64,000 nt of DNA from Climacteris rufus (taxonomy: Eukaryota > Chordata > Aves > Passeriformes > Climacteridae). The translations under genes were made by a program, and so were the position numbers. Under the pieces are notes generated by a model that was not told where the DNA came from, made no database searches, and saw only the letters and a list, made by a program, of their open reading frames with translations. Location of the stretch: the NCBI GenBank assembly GCA_013398175.1, contig VZRZ01006844.1, positions 400,332 to 464,331 of the forward strand. The letters are read 5' to 3'. Of this stretch, positions 49,093 through 60,400 are shown piece by piece; within the stretch, counting starts at the first letter, position 1; each line of letters starts with the position of its first letter.

Positions 49093-50666
49093 TGTGCAAG
49101 CACCACTCAGCAGCAGCAGAAACATCGCTGGTCATAAATACAAACAGCATGAGATGGGCTGCTATGAAGAAAAATAACACCAGCCAGCCAGGGATAGCAT
49201 ACCTTACCTTGTTTTTCAGTTTACGTTGCTACAAACAACAGTACTTAAATGCTTTGGAAGGGCATTAACCTTGACTTTGCAGTACCCTGGAGGCTGGAGC
49301 TCCTGCTATGCCAGCTCTAAGGGCACCATGTTTCTCGGAACAGCTGGGTTTTATGAAAGAAATGTTTTCTGCTGTTACTGTTAAGTGAATAATGATACCA
49401 AATGACATTAACGGTCTGGTGAAAACTTCTGATAACTGCTGTTTCTCAATATATTTTATATTCAACTTTAAAGGAAAGGAGTATAACTTTACTGATGTCA
49501 TGACAGATGTGTGTATGAATTTTTATAGCCTGATCACACTTCTAGATGGTGTTTCATGGTGTGACTTGGAACTTTGTTGGATCTTGTTTTTCTATATCTG
49601 TTTTTGTTTGCATGAGTGGTATGTGGTATCTTACTCTAGATCTTTGTGGGTTTTCCTTGCTGGGAGAGGGCAGTCTAGAGGAAAGGTCTCAGGACACTGA
49701 AATCATCACGAACAGCATCCTAGTTTCCTTTCATTTCTCTAGCAAAGACACGTTGTCCAGGACCTCTGTAGTTGTTTACAGATCAAAAAAGAAACCGTCA
49801 TACCTTCTGGCATGGTAGCATCTCATGTCTTACTTTCATATCTGCTGTAGATTCTAATGTGCTGAATGACTTGCATTCAAGAGAGACTGGCAAAAGAACA
49901 TGCACACAGCCATTGATATGGACACTGCCATAAAGGGGAAATGAGAGTATGTTGTTTAGAAATATCTCTCAGAGACATAAAAGAAAGAAGGAAAGAAAAG
50001 GAAAGAAGGAAAGAAAAGAAAAAGAAAGAATAAAAAGAAGAGTAATTGGAAGTGAGTACACACCATCTTTTATCAGTGTCAGTGTTGGAGACAGAATGGG
50101 GAAGGCCACTGATGGCTTCAGATACCTTTTGAAGGATCAGGATCTACAAGTTGTGTTAAAGGGATCAACTGGATGGTCATACTGGCAAACAGAAACTTAG
50201 AGAGTCATTTGAAAAGATGGACTGCCTCTTCTTCAGATAGTTAACTGAAATACAAGAAGATTAAGTAATTCAAAGAGAACCTAGATTTGATGTAGTCTAC
50301 TGAAGTATCTGTTTCTTGAAAGTAAGGCTTTCAGATGAAGTGAATCAGAATTTTACCATCGCCAAGGTTAAAAGTGGGAAAAGCAGAGGAAGTTAGGAGG
50401 TTCTGTGAGAGCATGTAAGAAAATATTATATTGAAAAGTGATTAAGTACTTAAAAAATGTCATTTGATCTAGGAATTGTGTTTTTAACATGAAGCTCTGA
50501 ATGTGGTATAACAATGTCAACACTGCATCTAGCAGGGTGATTTACTCCTTCAATTTTTTTAACTCTGTGAGCTTTCTTGTTTGGGACTTGAAGTTGACAA
50601 GAGGCAAATTTCTGTTCAGTGCACTAGGAAGAAGAGCAGGAATTCCTGTGTCTTTGTACAGCAACT
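49093..50666. repeat. Copy 2 of a 1,574-bp near-identical duplication (right of gap)
   Basis: It begins exactly at the right edge of the N-gap, with the LTR tail (to about 49199). It then repeats the low-complexity GAAA/GGAAA purine tract (about 49980-50042, copy of 47921-47983) and the rest of copy 1. It continues past 50666 into unique DNA. Confidence 0.97.
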
Positions 50667-53600
50667 CATTTCATGTGCATTTCAACATTTACTATTCAAA
50701 TAATATTGATGTAAAAAATAGCTGCCACTAATTAATGAGAAAGAAATGTTGACTGTATTTGAAGGACCTCTGCCCAGAAGGAAATTTAAGCAAATTTCAA
50801 AACATGCATGAATAATCAGAAATCCATGTATTAAAGCTGCATATAAGTCATTGTAGCAGGACTGTTTCTGTAGGTTCATTGGCATCTTTATTCAGTAGTG
50901 TATAGATAGTACAGGTGTGAGGAAGTATCCGAATGAGTTAATGTTGGGGTGCATAAGGATACTGAGGGGAAAAAATACATCTTGACTATCAGAAATTAAA
51001 TCTGAACCCATATGGAACTTTATAATAGGGCAGGAAAATCTGACCCCTTTCATGATCTAAAGAAAAGTTGGGAAGGTTACATGTGTTGGTGGCTTCGAGA
51101 CAGTTTCAGTGTCCAGTACTGGAGAAAAAAATTATTCATAGTCAAAAACCTGGAAAAGTTTATTAGTTTTCAAAATGGAATGTAAAGAAGTAGTTTAATA
51201 ACTTATTGTGGGTAAATTAGTATATGAGCATATGCTATGAATTTTATCAGCAGTTTGATCATCAATGCTGCCTGTGTTTTCTTAGCAGATCATTTTGTCA
51301 ATATAAATTGAAATTGCTTTCATTATATTTTGGGGAGTGTGATTCGAGCAAAAGAGGGTAAAATATTTCACTTCACCAGTCATTTCCTCTTAGTTGTGGT
51401 CCTGAGAACTTGTCTCTGATAGATCTGATGAGGGGAGGTAGTTAATTTGGGTTTCTGAAATCTTTTAGCTTGAAGTGCTTCATGAAGAGGGATGCAATTT
51501 TCTATTTGACTTCCACCAATAGCATTTGTATTTGTATGTCAAAAGCAAGTAGTGGGAACAAAAGGAACTAAATAGTTACAAAATGGAGCTTTAAAAAGTT
51601 ATACTTAAAATGCCTTTTGAAATATTTCTGCTTACTCTTGCTCCTTCTTCCCCTTTAAGCACAAATATCTGCTTTTTTAAACTGGGGAGGCAAATTGGAG
51701 CACTTTTCTATCACTGCAAAGTACACAGAATATAGTAGTTATATATTTTTGAGGACAGGAACGTTGGGACAGAGCCTTGCTGAGAGGAAGTGGCAGTCCC
51801 AAGATGTTTCTTTTTCTTTCTTCTCTGGTTCTTCTGGGGAATGTCAGCCATCTGAAGTGAACTCTGCATGCTCAGAAAGTAAAACATTTGCCAAAGTAGT
51901 TCTGCAGACTGTATAAATAAACTCTGTGTGGCAGAAGGATGCCAGAGAAAATCTAAGATTGATGATATTTACTGTTACTTCCTTCAGTTTTGTAGCATTA
52001 CCAAGACACTTCTAAGATAAAGAAATGCTTTATTTTTTGATGTAAAGACACTGTTTTGCATTGCTAAGGAATAATGTGTGGGAAAGAGAAGAAGCAAGAG
52101 ACTGTCATTTATTTTGCCCATCAGCGAGCAATACTTTGAGGCAATAAGCAGATTCTCCTATAGCTGTGCTCAGCATGTTGGTAAACAAATAGGACAAAGC
52201 CTCCTTTCCAGCACAGAAGGCAGAAAACAGAGTGAGAGGAATTTAAAAAAAAAAGGTGTCTAGCCTGACGGTGTTACCAGAGTAAAAGAATCGGGGAGGG
52301 GAAGGATGGAGAACGCAGGGAAAGACTTGGAAGCTGAGTTACTAGTTGGGAATGTGTAGAGGCTTTTAATAGCATGTCTCTTTGGGTTTTTCCTTTCTGA
52401 ATCATATCCTATCATTCATGGACAAGTCTGTGAGGAAAAATATCCTCCAACCTTTTGTGGTTTACATGTGAATGGAGGCAGCTGGTGGGAGTCATGCCAG
52501 AGGTTGCTGTTCTGATGTCCAAAGCAATTGCCTCTGAATTGCTTGCAAGGATTGAGCAAAAGGGAGCTGGTATTGCTTTATAAAAAGAAGTTTCTTTGAG
52601 AAAGGTGTTCTTGTGATTCTGTTGTTGTGTGTCTTTCAAGCAAATAATGTTCCAAATCAGTGCCTTATTTAAAGACTAAAAAAATATTGATACTATGTTA
52701 TTAAGGGAAGTAGAATTCAAACAGCTATCTTTAAAAAAAAAAAATTTATGGCTGTCCAGGTCTGTAGTGTGGATTGTATGTTGTGGGGATGTGTGCAGTG
52801 TTCCCCCCTCCTGATCAAGCTAATCAAATGATCTGCTTCTCGTTCCTATTTGGAGGGTAATGTATTCAAGTCGCATTGAGATGCACACTGTGTTTGGCAA
52901 GGCCATTTATTGTCTCTACCACTGATTGCTAGGAAAAGTAGTTTATGTTGATGGTAGATTTTCAATCCCATGCCCCCTGAGCTGTCTTCAGTTGATAAGC
53001 TAATTAATTGGGGGAGAAAAATGGTGCTGAGACCCTTGCCACATAGCACCATGAGTGTCTTCAGATGTCGAGGTGAATCAAGAATGTAATCCTGAACAAA
53101 CTGCTCATTGCTGGATCTGTGTCAACCCACAGCAGCTGCTGGTTTTGAACTTGGGTATATTTAGGCTTGATTGATTAACTACTAAAATGGTGTTAGCAGT
53201 AGGATTTGGATATATATTAAGCACCTGATAGGAGCACATTACAAATGTATGCAGCTGCAAACTGGTGTTTGATCTAAGCAGTGTTGAGATGAACGGGATA
53301 TACTCTAAATGAGGTCAAGTGAAGTGTCCTTTTTCCCATAACTGCACAGATGAGTCACATACATAGGCATTGGATAAACTTGTGGTTGGAGCTGCACTAT
53401 GTAAGATCCTGTAAGATACCTTATTGTCAGTCTAAATGTCAGGCTGGAAATGTGGAGGGTTGCAGTCTGTGCATGTGCATACCTTTGCATGCTTAGTTCA
53501 TGTGCATCTGTGCAGTGTCAACTGGTGCCACAGCTTCAGGAGCATTTGATGAACAGTGAATCCAGATAATTCTTTGTTCTTTTATTTCACTGCCACTGTA

Positions 53601-56600
53601 TTTGTACAGTGTTAGAAGGTACTTTCTCCCATTGAGAAGGCTGTAATGGCAGCCAGCTGAATAAATTATTTCTTTGGCTGAAGAGGTAAAGGCTTTTGAA
53701 CAGAAGTCCTGCCTTCAAACCTGGGCAGCAAATGTTCCATCCATGCCAAGTACATGTTGTTTGTGCTTTCCCTCTCAGATGTGGTAATTTGAAATTTAAT
53801 CATGTGAAGGATTGTGTTTATTTTACTCATGTGTTACTAATCTGTGTAATTTAACAGCAAGTAGGGACATAAACTTCATTAAGATCCAGATGATTAAAAA
53901 AAAATTGGCTGAAGTTCCTCCACTCATTTTAATACTGAGAGCAAAAAATGGCACTGGGCAGCACAAAACTGTGATTACAAAAGCTGTTATTTTTTGCTGA
54001 TTACTGCATTATAACCTGGGGTGATGGTGCAGCAGTGTTAGAAGGGGTCTTCCATTTCTGCTGTCTCTGCACTTGTCTACTGTGTATTTAGTAAGATTTA
54101 TTTGGTTGGTTTGTTTGCACTGGCACTTAGGATAAAAAATAGTCCTTTGGATGGCGAGTGGCTTTTGCCTGCTGCTGGGAGCAGAGCAGCCTACTGGGCT
54201 GTGGTGAGTGCCTCTTCTGCAGCTGGGGCAGGAAGTCAGAGAAGCCAGTTGTATTCTTTAAGTCTTCATAGAAATGAGAAAAAAAAATGTTTTTATGTAC
54301 ATCTCAGAGTTTTCTTTTGGTTCCAGATGTCATCCTTTCAGAGAACTTGTCAGATCTATGGTGTTTGTTTTTGGCAGTATTTACTTGAACTTTTTGATAC
54401 TTTTGTACTATTAAAATACTTTTGATGTAGTGTTAGTTTGAGGAAATTGATAAAATTTCATTACAGCTGTTCTTAGGAGATGATTGGGAAGGAGGAGTCA
54501 AAGAATCTAACATTACCTGTCTGTTTCAACATTTTAGTATTTTTAAGCTGACTCTTAAATTTTATATACTTTTTTGACAAAATAGTTCTATTACCTTAGA
54601 GCTTCTCTGCACAACAGCAGCACAATGTACAATATTTCTTATTGCAAAGTCTATCCTATAATGGTGGGGAAGTTCAAAGTGTACTTACAGATGATGTGTA
54701 TATCTGTCATATGCATGTTTTGATTATTTAGATGCGACATTTATCTGAGAGTAAATGAGTAAACATATATACCTACATATAGTAAAGCTTATTATGGTAT
54801 AGACGTAGCTGTAAATACTGTACTTGCCTGTAAATATCTAGGCTACCACCACTGGCACAGAAGACCTTTTAAAAAACACATTAGCAGACAGTAGTGTAGA
54901 TACCAGGTTCTTGTGGTTTAAGTCCCAGTTACAGAAATGTGTAGCTACGTGTGTCCTGTACAAATGAATGTTTTAATATTGGGGAGAAGGCTACACAGCT
55001 TCTAAGGTGCAAATGTGTGAATCTGTTTTCTTACATTTAATAAGCAGTGCATTGCATTTTGTTTTTTTTATCATGAAATATAATTTTTGTTTTTAAATAG
55101 GGGTAAAGGATATGTGAGAATGCAAATAAAATGAGTGGAAGTCAGTATGAAAATGAGGTCATTTTAATTTGCTTTATGTATGTAAGTAGGGCAAACTACC
55201 TCATCATCAGTAAAAGAATAAAAAAAGGAAAAGGGTGAAGAGGCCTGGGAAGTTTTTGACATAAGGGCAATTTATGGAAATAATAAGCTTAATTTTGTAT
55301 AATTTTATGTCCTCTAATACTTGTTTTGAACTCAGACTTGAAAATAACTATACCAACAGAGGTCAACACTGCCACCACCCCAGGGTGCAAAGCTCATGCC
55401 CATGTGTGAAGCACGTGAAGCCTTGGGGCCAAGAGCAGGGGTAGCTGCTGCCAGGGTTAGGACCTCATCCCAACAACAGAACTTGGAGGTTTTTGACACA
55501 ATTTCTCTTGCTGTTTACAATTTCTTTGAAGTTGGCCCCTCAGTCTTGGGGGAAGTCTCTTAGGCCAAGGACTTTAGGACTGGTTTGGATATCTCAGATG
55601 TCAATGACTTTAGAGAGCATGAAATATATTAACTACAGGCATGTATTTGGAGTCACAAAGTGGTAAAACCAAAACCCCTCCAACCTGCTTACATCTGTGT
55701 TTTTCTCTTTTCTGTACAGATAGATAAGGCTGAACCTAAGCAATGACACTATATCTAGTGGTTGTTGTGTGTAACATATGCTTTGAGGAAATTTTTTAGT
55801 CCTATCTGTTAAAGATTTCTAGTTCTGGAAGTCAGGTTTTGAGCTGTTGCATCTAACTTCCATAACTTAATATTTTTTAACTTGTGTGGGCAAGAAAGTT
55901 TGATATGCTTTTTGGCTTACTACAACCGTTTTTTTTACTGTATAAATACCTTTAAAATTTTTCTGGCAGTTACTTTTTTAGGTAGAGCGAATGAATTGTA
56001 TAAATGTATCGAGTTCATAGTTTAACAAATCAGTATATTTTAAAAGCTTCTGTATGGAAAACAGATATTAAGTTGTCTCTATTTGTTGTAAGTAAAGGCT
56101 ATTCTGATGAACTGGGATGGTATTTGTTGTATACCAGCCAGGAGTCAGTGATTTGTCATTTGATGTATTACTGTATCATAGTAAGATAGATTTTGCATGA
56201 GAGTAACATTTTTTATAACATTATTTTTCTTATTGACATAGTAGAGCCCTGAAAATAGGTGTCATGCATGTATTTGATTGACTGGATGTGAGTTCAATAG
56301 GAGTTATAACTTGCACTGTGACTGAGAAAACTGGAAAATTCTTATTTGTGTCCAACGTCCAGTGAATTAATTACTCAAGTATGGCCTTTTGAGTTTGAAA
56401 GTCTGACATGCACTGAGGTATTTTACACGGTGGGCACTGCCTTTAGAAACAGAAGAATTAGCCATAGGAATCTCTCATTGAATGTTAATGCTTTTGTTTC
56501 TGCAATATAAAATAGTTGTAGTTTCTGGAGCAGTTTTCTTCCTTCTTATATCTCCTTTGGATTTAAACTGTTGTCATGGCAGTAATTTGTAGGCAAAAGG

Positions 56601-56844
56601 GCCTTTTTTTCCCCTAGAGTAATTTTTTGGTACATTCTGTTCTTGATTGTGCAAGTGTCTCCAAGAAGAAAAAAAGATGACTAATTATTGAAGAACGAGG
56701 TTCAGCATGAGTTAAAGCATTTGACAACCTATTTGATTAAGCTGGTTTTGGCAAGATTAGTCATATGACATTTGATGGTCAGACTTTTGATTAGTTGTGG
56801 TGTTTCAGCAAAGCCTGTTTGAGAAGGACATCAAGATTGTACAG

Positions 56845-57425
56845 TGTGGTGAGTTGGCTCCAGTTGCCCACCATCCACTCTATCACTCCCTTCTTCAGCA
56901 GGATGGAGAAGAGAGAAAATAAGATGGGAAAAAAAACTTGTGGATCAAGATAAAGGCAGTTTAATAGAGTAAAGGTTATGTGCATGGAAGCAAAGGAAAA
57001 CAAAAGACTTTATTCTCTACTTCCCGTCAGCAGGCGATGTCCCGACACTTCCCAGGAAGCAGGGCTTCAGTACGCCTAGCAGTTCCTCTGGAGGACAGAT
57101 GTCATAATGACAAATGTCCCTTCTTTCTTCTCCTTTCTTTTAGCTTTTATTGCTGAGCAGACACCTTATGGTATGGAATATCCCTTTGATCAGTTGGAGT
57201 CAGCTGTCCTGGCTGTGTCCCCTCCGAAGATCTTGCCCAGCTCCAGCCCACAGGTGGAGGGGCTGAGAATGTTGGAGAGGCAGCATGGATGCTGTGCGAG
57301 CACTGCTCTGCAGTTGCCAAAACACCAGTGTGTTTATCAATACCTCTCTTGCTAATGATACAAAGCACAACACTATGAGGACTGCTGCGGGGAAGATGGG
57401 CTCCATCTCAGCCAGACCCAATGCA
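56845..57425 (-). mobile_element. Avian endogenous retrovirus solo LTR, antisense, near full length
   Basis: The minus strand starts TGCATTGGGTCTGGCTGAGA and keeps the family landmarks: GTGTTTTGGCAACTGCAGAG, CATGCTGCCTCTCCAACA, GGACACAGCCAGGACAGCTG, GATATTCCATACCATA and CTCAGCAATAAAAG (poly(A) signal, 57146-57151 on +). It then has AATAAAGTCTTTTG and TTTATCTTGATCCACAAG, and ends CAACTCACCACA (TG...CA termini). It is the best-preserved copy of the family in this window. No gag, pol or env sequence adjoins it. A CR1 starts within about 55 bases downstream. Confidence 0.88.
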
Positions 57426-57479
57426 TATGGCTTTGGACTCTGCAAACTTCCTAGCCATCAAGATCTCTGGAGTTATGAC

Positions 57480-58633
57480 ACCGTTTCCCAAAGCCTTATC
57501 CCAGATAAACTGATTGACTATGGCTTGGACAGCATAATTCTGGATAGGTTAAAAACTGGCTGGATGTCTGGGCCCAGAAAGTGGTGGTGAATGCTACTAC
57601 CTCCAGTTGGTGATTGGTCACTAGTAGGGTTCCCCAAGGCTTATCATTGGCACCAGTCCTGTTTAGTATCTTTACTGATGATCTGAACCAGGAGATCAGT
57701 AAATTTGCAAACAACACCAAGTTTTGTGGAAGTGTTGATCTGCTGTAGGGTAAAAAGGCTCTACAGAGGGAGCTGGACAGGCTGGATTGATGGGCCAAGG
57801 CCAATGGTATGAGGTCACATATATAAAAGGGAAGTGCTGGGTCCTGCACTTGGGTCACAACAACCCATGTAGCACTACAGGCATGGGAGTGAGAGGCTGG
57901 AAAGCTGCCTGGTGGAAAAGAACCTTTGGGTACTGGTTGGCAGATGGCTGAACATGAGCTACTGTGTGCCCAGGTGGCCAGGAAGGCCAATAGCATCCTG
58001 GCCTGTATTAGAAATAGTGTGGCCAGCAGGATCAGGGCCGTGATAGTCCTCCTGTACTTGGCAGTGGTGAGGCTGCACTTTGAGTACTGGGTTCAGTTTT
58101 GGGCCTCTCACTACAAGAAAGACATTGAGGTGCTGAAGCGTGTCCAGAGAAGGGCAATGAAGCTGGTCTGGAGAACAAGTTTTATGATGAGCAGCTGAGG
58201 AAGCTTGGGGATGTTTAGCCTGGAGAACAGGAGGCTCAGGGGAGACCTTATCACTCTCTACAACTGCCTGAAAGAGGTTGTAGCCAGCTGGGGGTCAACC
58301 TCTTACCCCAGGTAACAAGTGACAGGATGAGAGGAAATGACCTCACATTGCACCAGGAAAGGTTTCGATTGGATATTAGAAAACACTTCCTCAATTTAAG
58401 GGGTTGTTAAGCATTGGAACAGGCTGCCCAGGGAAGCGCGTGAGTCACTGTCCCTGGAGGTACTTAAAAGATGTAAAAAACCCCATAAAAAGACATTAAA
58501 AAAGACTTCAAAGTGTAGATGTGGTGCTTGGGGGTATGGTTGAATGGTGGACTTGGCAGTCCTCAGTTAACAGTTGGAATTGATATTAAAGTTCTTTTCC
58601 AACTAAACGATTCTATGATTCAATGATTCTATA
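57480..58633 (+). mobile_element. CR1 LINE, 3' 1.15 kb including decayed ORF2 end
   Basis: Sense CR1 covering the end of the reverse-transcriptase ORF and the 3' UTR. Landmarks: CTGGATGTCTGGGCCCAGA, TTCCCCAAGGCTTATC, TTTACTGATGATCTGAACCA (FTDDLN, after the RT catalytic region), GAGGGAGCTGGACAGGCTGG, CACTTGGGTCACAACAACCC, AGCATCCTGGCCTGTATTAG, CACTACAAGAAAGACATTGA, AGCATTGGAACAGGCTGCCC. It ends with GATTCTATGATTCAATGATT. Stops (for example within the 57720-57800 stretch) and indels break the ORF, so it is not mobile. The antisense 166-residue frame at 57496-57996 is a shadow. It is the longest retrotransposon remnant in the window. Confidence 0.93.
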
Positions 58634-59011
58634 TCCTAATTTTTGCAGTGAAGGTTTAGCCAAGCTTACTAAGTTTTATATACTGGGAACTTCACTGTTG
58701 AATATCCCCTTTTTGAAAGGTCTCAATCTCCATTCATGTCCTGTTATGGTAGGTGTTTTAATGCATTAAAATTTGCAAAGACAGCTGGGTAATAAAAATA
58801 GAGTAAATAATAATAATAAAATGTAAAAGGCTGTTTAATTCTTAATCTGATTTAAAATTAACTGAAACAGTTCTTTTGATGGATCAACTTTCACTTCTGC
58901 TGGGCTTCTTTAGTGCATTGGAATAATCTGTTGTGGGAGAAGTGACTTAAGGTTGGATGATATTACATTAAAATGTGGGCAAGCAAATGAGTTCTCTTTG
59001 AGTTTTGTTTT

Positions 59012-59852
59012 TGTGGTGGTTTAACACCTGCTGTAAAATAAATTCCAAATAAGACCCTCCCCTTCTTCCGCACCCCTTCTGGTAAAAGAGGGGCAAAGGC
59101 AGAGACTGTGGGTTGAAGTAAAAATTTACTGGAAGCAAAAAGCAGTGGAATAAGAAATGCACAGTATCAGCAGCCATATTAAGAAAAAAAGAGTACAAAA
59201 GAGAAGGTGCTTCACACATAGAAGGTGTTCACCACCCCGACTTAGTTCCATGTGGCTGCTGGGACAAGGACAAGATGGTGGCTGCTCTCCTTGGCTGGCT
59301 CTCCCTGTCCTTGAGTCGAAGACAACAGAAAACAATGATGAACAGAAAAAACAAAAAACAGAAAACAAATCCCCAAAAGCGAGATTGTCTATGTCACACT
59401 GAGACAGCATCCGCCACTTTGGATGCTGTGCTCGATTCCGTTCAGCTGATTCCAGCACTGGTGTCACTGCTTTTGACTGCTCTGCCTGGCTCTGCTTGGC
59501 TCCCTTCAGCTCAGGTTGGCTCCTTTTGACTCAGGTTGGGCTCAGTTGGGCTCGGGCCTGCCTCCACCACTTGGTGCCTCACAGCCATGTCTCAGAGGAA
59601 CAGGTAGGAGATGGGCATCGTCGGCAGAGAGCGGAGTCCACAGGGCTGATCCCGACAACATTCCCGTTAGAGTGAAGGAGGCAAAAGGGTGCACTTACAG
59701 GGCCATGTTCACCTTTTCTTCTGCCCCAAACCAAGTCCCCCAGTGATGATTTGGGTGATATAAAACAGCAGTATGGCCATGCCCACACAGTGCTGAGCTC
59801 TGCCTCCTCTCTGCAGCCAGGGCAGTTTCTTATATTGAAGGCTCCTGCTACA
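59012..59852 (-). mobile_element. Second-family endogenous retrovirus solo LTR, about 840 bp, antisense
   Basis: Bounded by TGTGGTGG... at 59012 and ...CTGCTACA at 59852, so the ends are TG...CA on either strand. On the minus strand it starts TGTAGCAGGAGCC, with a TATA-like GTTTTATATCACCC (about 59753-59766 on +) and GC-rich downstream sequence. It then has CCTCCTTCACTCTAACGGG and TTTTTACTTCAACCCACAGT, and ends GGTGTTAAACCACCACA. Composition is far more GC-rich than its surroundings. The internal landmarks differ from the 17164-17706 family. No clear target-site duplication could be read at the chosen ends, and no internal genes adjoin it. Confidence 0.7.
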
Positions 59853-60283
59853 AAATGACACCTTCATTGCTTTATTTCAAAGCAGATTGCTGCTTAAAAG
59901 TCAATGCTGCTCTTAACTGTGTTGTCCAAAGTGAACATTATCTTCTGTTTTACAAATTACTTTGAAGTCTTTAATTTCATTTGTAAAACTGTTCCTTCTG
60001 TGTTTAGTACCATCAGGAGGCTAAAGGAAAATGCACCTCTCTCTGTGTTCAATACAGGAGAATCAAGTTCAGCACATATTTGAAGACCATTGTATATGGT
60101 GTGTGAAACCATAAGTAGATCAATAGTAAACAAGCTGTTTCCTACAAAATATTTATGCAAATAGAATTGCAGTGGATGTGGAATAATTTATTCTTCATAC
60201 AGAATCAGGGAGAATTTGCTGCCTGCACAGTAATTCTGAGAACCAGTTGTGATATGATCATCAGCATAATATTTACATTAGTT

Positions 60284-60400
60284 TTATATCTATATCTGTA
60301 TCTGTATCTATATATCTGTATCTATATATCTGTATCTCTATCTATCTATGTATCTATATTTATCTGTATCTATATCATCTATCTGCACATATATATATAG
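60284..60400. repeat. TATC/TATATCTG compound microsatellite
   Basis: Interrupted (TATCTG), (TATATCTG), (TATC) and finally (TA) repeats over about 117 bases. It is probably length-polymorphic. Confidence 0.95.

Noticed and set aside
48442..49268. Long open frames across the second gap
   Set aside because: The same N artefact; the flanks are non-coding and duplicated.
57496..57996. 166-residue minus-strand open frame
   Set aside because: It is antisense to a recognisable sense CR1 LINE remnant, so it is a shadow.
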